NCBI RefSeq assembly: GCF_017104565.1
Contig: NZ_JAAGPD010000028.1
Coordinates: 1-64,000 of the forward strand
Direction: 5' to 3'
Length of the DNA stretch: 64,000 bases
From: Paraburkholderia sp. Tr-20389
GTDB lineage: Bacteria > Pseudomonadota > Gammaproteobacteria > Burkholderiales > Burkholderiaceae
Part shown: positions 18,517 through 26,484 of the stretch, in pieces
Layout of the letters: every line of letters begins with the position of its first letter
How positions within the stretch are numbered: the stretch's first letter is position 1
Program-made: the position numbers and the translations under genes
Notes under the pieces: model-generated
Told to the model about the DNA's origin: nothing
The model's database searches: none
What the model saw: the letters and a program-made list of their open reading frames with translations, nothing else

Positions 18517-19158
18517 TCAGTCCGCAAGCGAACCGAAATCCGTGAGCGAACTGAGCGCTGCGGCGACATGCTCCGGCTTATCCGACTTCCGCATGTCTTC
18601 GAACATATGAGCGGGAGCCGCCGTGCCGGCTGCGGCTGCATTGACCACCGCTCCCGCACCCGTCATTGCGGCGTCGCCGAACTCGAGTTTTGCCCCGTGC
18701 TTCAACGCGTCCCCTGCAAATCCAACCGCCTCGGTCAGGTGCGCGCCGACGAGATGCTGCTTGCCCTCATGCAGGCCCTGCAGATTGCCGATCACGCCAT
18801 CGTGCGACGATTGCGTGATGCCGAACTTGTTGTCCTGCAGCGCCTGGCTCACGAGATGGACGGCGTGCGGGTAATAGGTCGCACCGGGCTTGGCAGCGTA
18901 TTCGGCCGCTGTCTGCGTGACGTTCGGTCTGAGATCGGCTGGACTCTTTGACGGCGCACCGCCCGCCGATTTGCCGAAACTCGTGTTCTTGTGCCCGCTC
19001 GGCTTGTCGATCTCGTTGAACATGCCAAGCGCGGCCGGCAAGGTTTTCTGCTTCGATGGAGTGTGTCCGGCCTTGGGCGCATTCGCCGGACTCGTCGCCG
19101 CCGACGACGCTGCCGTGCTTGAGATGTGCGAAGTCTTCGGGAGGCTGTTGATAGGCAT
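18517..19158 (-). CDS. Candidate type III secretion effector or accessory protein (unknown family)
   Basis: A 213-residue protein without recognised domain. Its first 60 residues are rich in Ser, Ala, Thr, Pro and Lys with few acidic or large hydrophobic residues, as in type III secretion signals; no Sec signal is seen. The rest is small-residue rich with HAVHLVSQALQDN and LTEAVGFAGDALKHGAK. ATG 19158 has GGAG six bases upstream. The strongest evidence is the promoter: a perfect plant-inducible-promoter (hrpII) box with a correctly spaced -10 lies 57-117 bp upstream. The name is inference from promoter and composition, and no T3SS apparatus gene is in the window. Confidence 0.65.
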   Translation of the reverse strand: MPINSLPKTSHISSTAASSAATSPANAPKAGHTPSKQKTLPAALGMFNEIDKPSGHKNTSFGKSAGGAPSKSPADLRPNVTQTAAEYAAKPGATYYPHAVHLVSQALQDNKFGITQSSHDGVIGNLQGLHEGKQHLVGAHLTEAVGFAGDALKHGAKLEFGDAAMTGAGAVVNAAAAGTAAPAHMFEDMRKSDKPEHVAAALSSLTDFGSLAD

Positions 19159-19186
19159 TTTCGTCTCCGATAGCAAGCGAAAGAAA

Positions 19187-19205
19187 GTGGCTCTTCGAGA
19201 GCCAC
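19187..19205. promoter_or_regulatory. Perfect palindrome in the leader of the candidate effector gene
   Basis: GTGGCTCT-TCG-AGAGCCAC forms an 8-bp stem with a 3-nt loop between the predicted -10 (19215-19220) and the start codon (19158). It would be a stable hairpin in the 5' leader; it could modulate translation or be a protein-binding site. No T tract follows. Confidence 0.5.
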
Positions 19206-19214
19206 ATTGCCCGA

Positions 19215-19275
19215 AGTGTAGGGATCTGCCAGGCGAAGCCATGCGTCGGCGCGAAACAGTCCCGCAAAAAGCGAA
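19215..19275 (-). promoter_or_regulatory. hrpII/PIP box promoter with -10 element
   Basis: On the minus strand the sequence reads TTCGC-N15-TTCGC (19275-19251), then exactly 30 bases, then TACACT (19220-19215). This matches the published consensus TTCGB-N15-TTCGB-N30-32-YANNNT for promoters activated by the AraC-type regulators HrpB (Ralstonia, Burkholderia) and HrpX (Xanthomonas). Spacing and bases were counted directly from the sequence. Confidence 0.85.
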
Positions 19276-19823
19276 GCTGCCTTTTCTGGAGACGATCCAT
19301 ACGCGATCTGTCACCCTTTGAATGCTCATAAAATCGGATCCGATCAGGAATGTTCTTTTCACGGCTCCCATCCGCAGAAGTCGCATTTTTCTCTCGTCCA
19401 ACCAGCCCCTCAGGCTGCACAGTCAATCAGCGCGTCAATCCGCATCAAAGCGAGAACAATTTCCAAGCCGCCTATTTGTCAGAAGATTCAACCTATTTCG
19501 CGCTCACCTCTAACGTCCGGCCGGTTTTGTGCCGACAGCCAGGTATCAATTACATCAGAACAAAGACGATCGGGAATAAGTTACCGATTCGACTCTTGCG
19601 CCCTCGTGAATCGGCGAGAGCAGTCGAAGTCCGTGTTCTGAGCGTATTTCGATAACGCATTGCGGCGCCCGGGTGGCACTCCGCAGTCGCGGGCAGATCG
19701 ATTCGCACCCACGGAGAATTATTAAGGATCCCGAATCACACAAGGATTCCCCGTTCGTCGCGACGCGACTCGGCAATGACCACCTGACACTTTTCGCCGG
19801 AACTTCCGGCGGCGGACATTCTC
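19276..19823. other. Non-coding stretch between candidate effector promoter and glycosidase gene
   Basis: About 550 bp, lower in GC than its neighbours, with no open frame that has a ribosome site or family resemblance. It should contain the promoter of the glycosidase gene at 19824. No second PIP box in the plus direction was found when the TTCG sites here were checked for spacing. Confidence 0.5.
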
Positions 19824-21368
19824 GTGATTAATCGACGTCATTTTCTCGGCTGCCTGACCGCGCTCGGCGGCAGCTATGTTCTAACGGGTTGCGGGGGCGG
19901 CGGCTCCGACGGCGGCGCCGTCGCCAAGGCCATGAGCATGGCGGCCGCTAACGCATCAGCGAACGGCACGACCGTTCCACCCGCCGCTTCGATCATCGAC
20001 TATCAGGGCTCCGTCTGGACCCTGACGGGCGGCTCGGTCTACAAGGACGGCGTGAAGGCCGGCAACAACTACAACGTCTCGCTGATCCTGTGGTTTGGGG
20101 GCGGCGTCTACCATCAGGGCTCGGGCGGCCAGTTCTATGGATGGAATGGAACAACGTGGATCGCGTGCAACGATCCGCGGCTTGGCGGCACGTCCGCGGA
20201 CGGCACGACGATTCCGTCCGCGTCGTACATCATCGACAAGGCCGGCGCCGTCTGGACGGTTGTCAACGGTGTCATCTATCGCAACAACAAGACGGTCGGC
20301 AACACCTACAACGTTACGCTGCTGCTGTGGTACGGCGGCAAGATCTGGCATCGCGGTACGAGCAGCCAGTTCTATGTGCTGAGCGACGTCAGCACCAGCT
20401 GGCTGCCGTGCAACGATCCGCGTATCGTCACGGCCGCGACGGCGGGCACGTTCTACGGCGTCAACGGACACTACGACTATCGCTACACGCCCGCTCAGGT
20501 CGTGTCGATCCTGAAGAGCGCAGGCTGCTCGACATACCGTGTTGGCTGCACCGACGATCCAACGCAACTGAATGCCGTCGCGAACCTCGCGCGTGCGTTC
20601 CAATCCGCGGGACTGACGTTGTTCGTGCTCGTCAACCAGGGCATCTACGACAACAATCGCGTGCTGCTCGCGAACGAATCGGTTGCGTACAACCGCGGAC
20701 GCGCCTGTGCGGCAGCCGTCGCGACGGCGCTCGCTCCGTATGGCGTGACGATGTACGAGTGCGGCAACGAGTTGACGCGCGAGAACGACATCATCCTCGA
20801 CTCCACCAATGCCGGCACCAAGGCCGTGGATTTCAGCAACACGAACTGGCCGATCATGCGCGGCGTGATGCGCGGAATGATCGACGGTGTGAAGTCGGTA
20901 CAGCCGGCCGCGAAGTGCGGCATCAATTTCTGCGTGGCCGATATCGGCGCAGCCGATGCGCTGTGGGACGGCATGCAGCCGGACGGCAGCGGTGGCTACC
21001 CGAAGGTGCGCTGGGACATGACGACGTGGCACAACTACGAAGTCTACGGCGACATCTTCAACATCGGCACCGACGGCGCAGGCCCCGGCTTCGATCTGCC
21101 GACGTATTGCAAGGCCCGTTACGGCGTGCCGTTCCTGATTACCGAGTGGAATACGGGGCCGGAAAGCACCCAGGCGTATCGCGCGACCTACATCAGCACG
21201 CAGTTTGCCAACTACTTCAAGGCCAGAAAGACGAAGAACGTGCAGTCGGTGATGTACTACGTGCTCGATAGCGGCGACGCGACATACGGCCTGATGATCG
21301 ACGGCGCCGTGCTGACTCAGCCGTACGGCGCCTTCACCGGATTCATCGCAGGCAATCCTGACGTCTGA
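19824..21368 (+). CDS. Tat-type lipoprotein with two N-terminal repeats and a clan GH-A glycoside hydrolase domain
   Basis: Begins MINRRHFLGCLTALGG: a twin-arginine motif, a short hydrophobic segment and a lipobox LTGC (Cys23) followed by GGGG, so it is exported folded and lipid-anchored. Two repeats of about 75 residues follow (each with W-T...Y, a G-N-x-Y-N-V segment, LW-GG and a closing CNDPR). From about residue 205 a TIM-barrel hydrolase begins; the acid/base Glu is expected in CGNELTREND (Glu316) and the nucleophile in ITEWNTG (Glu441), the clan GH-A arrangement. The start is GTG. A terminator-like hairpin follows. Substrate unknown; a surface polysaccharide is plausible. Confidence 0.77.
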   Translation: MINRRHFLGCLTALGGSYVLTGCGGGGSDGGAVAKAMSMAAANASANGTTVPPAASIIDYQGSVWTLTGGSVYKDGVKAGNNYNVSLILWFGGGVYHQGSGGQFYGWNGTTWIACNDPRLGGTSADGTTIPSASYIIDKAGAVWTVVNGVIYRNNKTVGNTYNVTLLLWYGGKIWHRGTSSQFYVLSDVSTSWLPCNDPRIVTAATAGTFYGVNGHYDYRYTPAQVVSILKSAGCSTYRVGCTDDPTQLNAVANLARAFQSAGLTLFVLVNQGIYDNNRVLLANESVAYNRGRACAAAVATALAPYGVTMYECGNELTRENDIILDSTNAGTKAVDFSNTNWPIMRGVMRGMIDGVKSVQPAAKCGINFCVADIGAADALWDGMQPDGSGGYPKVRWDMTTWHNYEVYGDIFNIGTDGAGPGFDLPTYCKARYGVPFLITEWNTGPESTQAYRATYISTQFANYFKARKTKNVQSVMYYVLDSGDATYGLMIDGAVLTQPYGAFTGFIAGNPDV

Positions 21369-21406
21369 TGGACAACGCGCGGCGCGCACGCCGTCGATAG
21401 AAGAAT

Positions 21407-21446
21407 GCGGGCGTCACCTGCCGACGGCTGACGTCCGCCCGCTTTT
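21407..21446 (+). terminator. Rho-independent terminator after the glycosidase gene
   Basis: GCGGGCG (21407-21413) pairs with the complementary CGCCCGC ending at 21442, with inner TCA/TGA pairing and a small bulge, and TTTT follows. It lies 38 bp after the stop codon. Confidence 0.6.
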
Positions 21447-21577
21447 AGCCGAGTCTGTCAAGATATGCGCGGCCCGATCCACTTGATTGTGGCGAAAACA
21501 CACACCGCATTTTTTCTCTGATCATGCCGCAAACGATTGCTTATACTCTGTGCACCTCTTTCTCCGAGGCGCACTGT

Positions 21578-22252
21578 ATGTGGCAGGAATCGCTTCAATA
21601 TCTCCAACGAATCAGCTTGAACACGCCGATCACGCTGGCGCTCGCGTCGGGAGCGGTCGGCTCGGTCATCACCCTCGCCTGGATCTCGGCGCGCGACGCC
21701 AGGGACCGCAGGCGCCAGCGACGCGACACCGCGCTGGATCTCGCACTCGCGCTGGAAAGCTACGCGCGCACCTGCCGGACCATGATGCACAAGGCTGCGT
21801 GGGCCGCTGCGAAACCTGTCGGCCCCATGAGCCTCGAAGCCATCGAGGGCGTGTCCATTCCTGCTTTTGCCTATCCGGACCGGCTCTCGTGGCCCGTCCT
21901 GAACCGGAAGGTCATTTCCGAACTGCGCGAGTACCCCGCCATGGTGCACGCCGCCCGCGAATACCTCGAGGCATTCCGCGAACTCGGTGAGCCGCTGGAT
22001 CTGTGTAGCCGCGTCGAATACGAATGCGCGAAACTAGCCACCTCCGCGTTGGCGCTGGCCCGCGCCACGCGGCGCCGGCACGGTGCGGCGGCATGGAAGC
22101 CGGGCGCGAAAGATTCGGTCATGGAACGCGAACTGTTCGACTTCATCGCGAACGCCGAAGAAAAGCGCAAGGCATCGCTTGAGCGTCGCGCGGAATTCTC
22201 CGCTGAGCGCCGAGCCGACGCGCAGCCGTTCAATCAGGCGGTAAGCGCCTGA
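21578..22252 (+). CDS. Hypothetical protein with one N-terminal membrane segment
   Basis: A protein of about 224 residues, family not recognised. Residues about 10-35 (TPITLALASGAVGSVITLAW) form one transmembrane helix followed at once by a strongly basic stretch (RDARDRRRQRRD), so the large remainder is predicted to be cytoplasmic, helical and Ala/Arg/Glu rich. ATG 21578 is chosen because GAGG lies eight bases upstream; a start at 21524 would add a weaker N-terminus. The gene stands alone between the glycosidase terminator and a small exported protein. Confidence 0.7.
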   Translation: MWQESLQYLQRISLNTPITLALASGAVGSVITLAWISARDARDRRRQRRDTALDLALALESYARTCRTMMHKAAWAAAKPVGPMSLEAIEGVSIPAFAYPDRLSWPVLNRKVISELREYPAMVHAAREYLEAFRELGEPLDLCSRVEYECAKLATSALALARATRRRHGAAAWKPGAKDSVMERELFDFIANAEEKRKASLERRAEFSAERRADAQPFNQAVSA

Positions 22253-22503
22253 AAGTTGGTGGGTGGGTGCCGCGAGCATCGCTGGCACTCACCCACAGAC
22301 AAAGCCCGTTTAGTTCGACACGCCTCAGTACATCCACGCGCGGCACCCTCTCTCCATTTCGCCGATTACGCACGAATCCAGCAAGTAAGCCTTCCTGCCG
22401 GACGCCTTATTCTCCAGAACTCCGCTGACTAGACTTGGCATCAACGTTGACGCACTGCTGTTCAACGAACTTTCGATCCCTGATCTGTCTTTGGAGAACT
22501 GTC

Positions 22504-22797
22504 ATGAAAACCAGGCTCGTCGCCGCTGCCCTTCTTGCCGCTACCGCATTCGTTTCCGCTCCCGTGTTCGCAAGCGGCTTCGGTCCGGCTCCGTACTATA
22601 GCCCTGAAGCAGGCGCCCCGGCTTCGCAGCGCGGCCCGGTTGCACAAGCGTCTCAAGCCGGCGACAACGCGGCATCGTCATATGGCGGCACCGCTTCGGG
22701 CACCTCGCAAGGAGGCGGCCTGTTCCACAAGCGCAGCACGGGTGCCGATTCGTGCGTGGGTCCTGTCAGCTACTGCAACATCTACTTCGGCAGCTAG
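22504..22797 (+). CDS. Small exported protein, function unknown
   Basis: 97 residues. A clear Sec signal peptide (MKTRLVAAALLAATAFVSAPVFA, cleavage after residue 23) is followed by a Gly/Ser/Ala-rich, probably disordered mature part with two cysteines near the end (DSCVGPVSYCNIYFGS). GGAG lies eight bases before the ATG. An upstream in-frame start at 22435 would hide the signal peptide. No family was recognised. Confidence 0.75.
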   Translation: MKTRLVAAALLAATAFVSAPVFASGFGPAPYYSPEAGAPASQRGPVAQASQAGDNAASSYGGTASGTSQGGGLFHKRSTGADSCVGPVSYCNIYFGS

Positions 22798-23180
22798 GCA
22801 TTCATGCGTGCCTTCGCGTTCGACATGAACGGTAGTTTGCGTCAGCGGCCCGCTTCGTTCCGAAGCCGCTGCTGACGCGCAGCGCATCGGCCCTTCCGAA
22901 TCTTCTTTTGTGCGCTTGCCAGTCGCGCAGCGAGCTTGCCCAACGTGATGCGTGAAGCCTCTGAAGAATGATTCGCCATCGTCAACGGCATGACCCATAT
23001 CCGTGTCGCACCGCACGCAGCAATCTGGCGGTTCTGCCCGCGATCACATAGAGTGTAGAGAGAGCGTCGCGTGATCTCGTGACGATCATTTGCAGGTTGC
23101 CGCGTCGTCGCGGCATTCACGTCGTTGTTCAAAGCGTTGCAAGAGAATCCTTTCTCTCGGTCTCGAGCCGGAGCGCACAA
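22798..23180. other. Intergenic region before the porin gene
   Basis: About 380 bp. A minus-strand open frame crosses it into the porin gene, but it has neither a convincing ribosome site nor recognisable similarity, so it is not called. The porin promoter should lie here. Confidence 0.4.
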
Positions 23181-24359
23181 ATGAACAAGTTGCTTATAAG
23201 CGGTGCGACAACGATGATCACGCTGGCCGGCGTAGCGCATGCGCAAAGCAGCATCACCCTTTACGGGTTGATCGACGCGGGTCTGACCTACACCAACAAC
23301 CAGATCACCGGAACGGGCAGCGGACACAGCAACTGGCAGATGACGAGCGGTGCCGTCCAGTACAGCCGCTGGGGTCTGCGCGGAGCTGAAGATCTGGGTG
23401 CCGGACTGAAGGCCGTCTACACACTGGAAAGCGGCTTCAACCTGAACAACGGCCAGTATTCGTCGAACAACCGGATCTTCAATCGCCAGGCTTATGTCGG
23501 TTTGTCGAGCCGCGATTACGGCGCGCTCACACTGGGCCGCCAGACCGACAGCATGGTCGATTTCGTCGCGCCGCTTTCATTGACGGGCACGGAGTTCGGC
23601 GGCACGCATTTCGCGCATCCATTGGACAATGACAACCTGAACGATTCGTTTCAGATCAACAACTCCGTGAAGTACCTGAGCCCGAATTTCGGCGGCCTCA
23701 AGGTCGGCGCGCTGTACGGCTTTTCCAATCAGGCGGGTGGCTTCTCGAACAATCGCGCGTATAGCTTCGGCATGTCCTACGTGTGGGGTGGCCTGAATTT
23801 CGGCGTTGGCTATCTCGGGCTCAGCAGTTCGGCGCGCACGCCGGCGGAGTTGAATACGAATGGCGCCGTCACCGATACGACCGGCGCGTCCCTGCAAGGC
23901 GCGCTCGCTCCGACGGGTGTGCCTCTAGGCGTGCTGGCCAGCAGCCAGAAAACCTTCGGCGCCGGCGTGAACTACACCTTCGGTCCGGCTGTTGCCGGGT
24001 TCGTGTACTCGCACACCAAGCTCTCGCAGTTCTTCCAGTCCGGGCTGAGCGGAACGTTTCAGAACTTCGAAGGAAACATTCGCTATGCGCTGACGCCTGT
24101 CATCGAACTCTCCGGCGCGTACACCTACTCGCGCGCAGGCGGAAATGGTGGAGGCGGCCTTCCCCATTGGAATCAGCTCAGTGCGATGGCCGACTACCAA
24201 TTCTCGCGACGCACCGATGTCTACATTCAGAGTGCCTGGCAACGTGTGAGCCCGAGCGGCACTTCGCCATTGGGCGTCGCGTGGATCAACGGCGTCACCG
24301 CGCCGTCTTCCACGACCAATCAGGTCGAGGCCACTGTCGGCTTGCGGCATCGGTTCTAG
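23181..24359 (+). CDS. Gram-negative porin (OmpC-like, Burkholderia type)
   Basis: 392 residues. A signal peptide cleaved after AHA (residue 21) leads into QSSITLYGLIDAGLTYT, the hallmark start of betaproteobacterial trimeric porins. Alternating beta-strand segments follow, with SRWGLRGAEDLGAGLKAVYTLESGF, RIFNRQAYVGLSS and LGRQTDSMVDF, and the chain ends in phenylalanine (GLRHRF), the outer-membrane assembly signal. It forms a diffusion channel in the outer membrane. GGAG lies eight bases before the ATG. Confidence 0.95.
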   Translation: MNKLLISGATTMITLAGVAHAQSSITLYGLIDAGLTYTNNQITGTGSGHSNWQMTSGAVQYSRWGLRGAEDLGAGLKAVYTLESGFNLNNGQYSSNNRIFNRQAYVGLSSRDYGALTLGRQTDSMVDFVAPLSLTGTEFGGTHFAHPLDNDNLNDSFQINNSVKYLSPNFGGLKVGALYGFSNQAGGFSNNRAYSFGMSYVWGGLNFGVGYLGLSSSARTPAELNTNGAVTDTTGASLQGALAPTGVPLGVLASSQKTFGAGVNYTFGPAVAGFVYSHTKLSQFFQSGLSGTFQNFEGNIRYALTPVIELSGAYTYSRAGGNGGGGLPHWNQLSAMADYQFSRRTDVYIQSAWQRVSPSGTSPLGVAWINGVTAPSSTTNQVEATVGLRHRF

Positions 24360-24431
24360 TGCGTGTAGCAGTCGACGTTACCTGCTTCGCAGCAGCGACA
24401 TCGCACCAGGTGCGACAGAAATAAAACTTGC

Positions 24432-24510
24432 TCTGCTCTTGCGCAGCCGCCGAAAACGAACCGGTATCGACGACGCGGATAACGATTTCGATCGCCGCGC
24501 GGCGGTCCAT
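24432..24510 (-). pseudogene. Relic of a LysR-family gene (N-terminal 25 codons only)
   Basis: Starts MDRRAAIEIVIRVVDTGSFS, a standard LysR N-terminus, with a good ribosome site (GAGGGAG seven bases upstream), then loses similarity after SAAAQEQ and runs into unrelated sequence. The rest of the LysR protein is absent. A full-length but different LysR gene begins its 3' end 16 bp away on the same strand, so the relic is not simply that gene's start. Confidence 0.6.
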
Positions 24511-24526
24511 CGCGATTCTCCCTCAC

Positions 24527-25411
24527 TCAGTTGGCAGCAATCAGTTCATCCGCTCTCGACAGAAACATCTTCAATACCGGCGATGCATTCGAACGACTGT
24601 AGCCGATCGCGAGATCGACAGTCGGCGCCTCGCCTTCCAGCGGCCGGCTCACCACCGACCAGGGCAGCAGGTTGTTCGCGTACTCGGGCATCAGCGACAG
24701 CCCGCGCGTCGACGCGACGAGCGACATCGCCATCGCGAGATTGTCGACACCATGCTCGGGCTTCAGATCGAGTCCGTTCTCACGCAGATAACGCGCGACC
24801 ACATCGTGCAGCACGCGCGCCTTATTCGACGCCATGACAAATGTCTCGCCTCGAAGGTCTGACGGATTGATCGCTGCTTTTGCCGTCAGCCGATGATCGC
24901 TCGGCATCAGCACGACGAGTTTCTCGCGATAGACGATGCGATAGTCGAGGTCCAGCCCCGGCTCCGTGCGCACGAATGCGAGATCGAGTTTGCCGCGCGC
25001 CACCGCGTCGGCGAGATCGGGCGAGTAACCGCTTGACACCGTGACGTCGATGTTCGGCAACTCGTCGCGCAACACCTGCATTGCCCGCGGAAGCCACGTC
25101 ATCTCCTGGCCTGTCAGAAAGCCGAGCGCGAAGACCTGCTTAGCGGGATGCGCAGCGCGGCGCGCGGCCTCGATCGCGGCGTCGACCTGCGCGAGCGCAA
25201 GCCGCGCATGGTCGAGAAAGGCCTTGCCGGACGCCGTCAATTCGACCCCACGCGCGCTGCGGCTGAACAGTTCTGCGCGGACTTCATCTTCGAGGTCGCG
25301 GATCTGCCGGCTAAGCGAAGGTTGCGACGTGTACAGCCGCTGCTCTGCCGCGACGGTGAGACTGCCCGTTTCGGCGACGGCGACGAAATAGCGCAGATGG
25401 CGTAGCTCCAT
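24527..25411 (-). CDS. LysR-family transcriptional regulator
   Basis: 294 residues: HTH in MELRHLRYFVAVAETGSL, TSQPSLSRQIRDLEDEV and a C-terminal effector-binding domain. The start LRYFVAVAE plus the SRSARGVELTASG segment place it near the HcaR/CatM-like group. ATG 25411 has GGAGA six bases upstream; an in-frame extension reads through a tandem repeat and is not credible. It is divergent from the SDR-OYE-DUF427-SDR gene row starting at 25682 and probably controls it. A 13-bp tandem repeat sits in the shared promoter region. Confidence 0.9.
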   Translation of the reverse strand: MELRHLRYFVAVAETGSLTVAAEQRLYTSQPSLSRQIRDLEDEVRAELFSRSARGVELTASGKAFLDHARLALAQVDAAIEAARRAAHPAKQVFALGFLTGQEMTWLPRAMQVLRDELPNIDVTVSSGYSPDLADAVARGKLDLAFVRTEPGLDLDYRIVYREKLVVLMPSDHRLTAKAAINPSDLRGETFVMASNKARVLHDVVARYLRENGLDLKPEHGVDNLAMAMSLVASTRGLSLMPEYANNLLPWSVVSRPLEGEAPTVDLAIGYSRSNASPVLKMFLSRADELIAAN

Positions 25412-25424
25412 GCTTTCTCCGGTT

Positions 25425-25489
25425 TTGCCCCGTTTACTGGTCCCATTTGCTGGTCCCATTTGTTGGCCCCATTTGTTGGCCCCATTTGT
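25425..25489. repeat. 13-bp tandem repeat in a divergent promoter region
   Basis: Four head-to-tail copies of TGGYCCCATTTGY (25438-25489), preceded by one degenerate copy (25425-25437). The array begins 14 bp upstream of the LysR start (minus strand), inside the 270-bp region it shares with the divergent SDR gene. Copy number could vary by slippage and change promoter spacing. Confidence 0.85.
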
Positions 25490-25681
25490 TCCCGCCGCCT
25501 CAGGGCCATGCCTCACAGGCATGCCAACAAGCCTACAAAGTCTTTTTCCTTTACGCAAGCGAAGGCTAGATTAGCTGCCAGCAGTCCCATCGCGCAACGC
25601 GGAAGCCGACAGCACAGATTCGAAGCCATACCCGCGTGTTATCGCTGAATGGCCCGCCGATCAACCAGACGGAGCTTCGCC

Positions 25682-26428
25682 ATGAATGACCTCGCAGGAA
25701 AAACCGCGCTTGTCACGGGCGCATCGCGCGGCATCGGCCGCGCTATCGCTCTTGCGCTCGGCCGCGCCGGCGCGCAGGTGCTCGTGCACTACAGCAGCAA
25801 CGAAGCGGCGGCCGATTCCGTCGTCGCCGACATCATCGGGAGCGGTGGCCATGCGCAGAAAATTGCCGCCAACCTGCGCATCGCCGACGGCGCGCACACG
25901 CTCGCCCGACGTGTGCGCGCCGTCGTCGGCGGACGGCTGGATGTGCTCGTCTCGAATGCGGGCATTGCCAGCGCTGCGAGCATCGAAGAGACGACTGTCG
26001 AAAGCTTCGACGACCTCTTTGCTGTCAATGTGCGCGCGCCCTACTTCCTCGTCCAGCAGCTACTGCCGATGCTGTGCAAAGGCAGCAGCGTCGTGCTGCT
26101 TTCCTCGCTGGCAGCGCGCGCATCGGTTGGCGATCTGACCGCGTATGCAGCGACCAAAGGCGCAGTCGATACGCTCGTGCGCCACTTCGCTTTGGTGCTC
26201 GGCGAGCGCGGCGCGCGCGTGAATGCGGTTGCGCCCGGTGTCGTCGCAACCGACATGTCGAGCTTCGTGACAACGGCCGGAGGCCGCGACTACGCGCTGA
26301 ACCTGCAGGCCCTGAAGCGCATCGCGCAGCCCGACGATATCGCCGGCGCCGTGACTTTTCTTGCTTCCGACAGGGCGAGCTGGATCACAGGCGATACGTT
26401 ACGCGTCGACGGCGGATCAAAGCTTTAA
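25682..26428 (+). CDS. SDR-family oxidoreductase
   Basis: 248 residues; classical short-chain dehydrogenase with TGASRGIGRAIAL at the N-terminus, SNAGIAS, LLSSLAAR and the active-site AYAATKGA (YxxxK), and the C-terminal GDTLRVDGGSKL. It resembles 3-oxoacyl-ACP-reductase-like SDRs; substrate unknown. ATG 25682 has GGAG eight bases upstream. First gene of a plus-strand row with an old yellow enzyme, a DUF427 protein and a second, interrupted SDR gene. Confidence 0.88.
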   Translation: MNDLAGKTALVTGASRGIGRAIALALGRAGAQVLVHYSSNEAAADSVVADIIGSGGHAQKIAANLRIADGAHTLARRVRAVVGGRLDVLVSNAGIASAASIEETTVESFDDLFAVNVRAPYFLVQQLLPMLCKGSSVVLLSSLAARASVGDLTAYAATKGAVDTLVRHFALVLGERGARVNAVAPGVVATDMSSFVTTAGGRDYALNLQALKRIAQPDDIAGAVTFLASDRASWITGDTLRVDGGSKL

Positions 26429-26484
26429 TCGTCGCCCGATAGTGGCAACGCCATCGCTCCACACCCATCGATAAGGCATCCAAA

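Noticed and set aside
22842-23327. 161-codon minus-strand open frame overlapping the porin start
   Set aside because: Overlaps the porin signal-peptide region; no ribosome site or recognisable similarity.
25425-25489. CRISPR array
   Set aside because: The 13-bp units are directly adjacent with no spacers; it is a simple tandem repeat and no cas genes are present.
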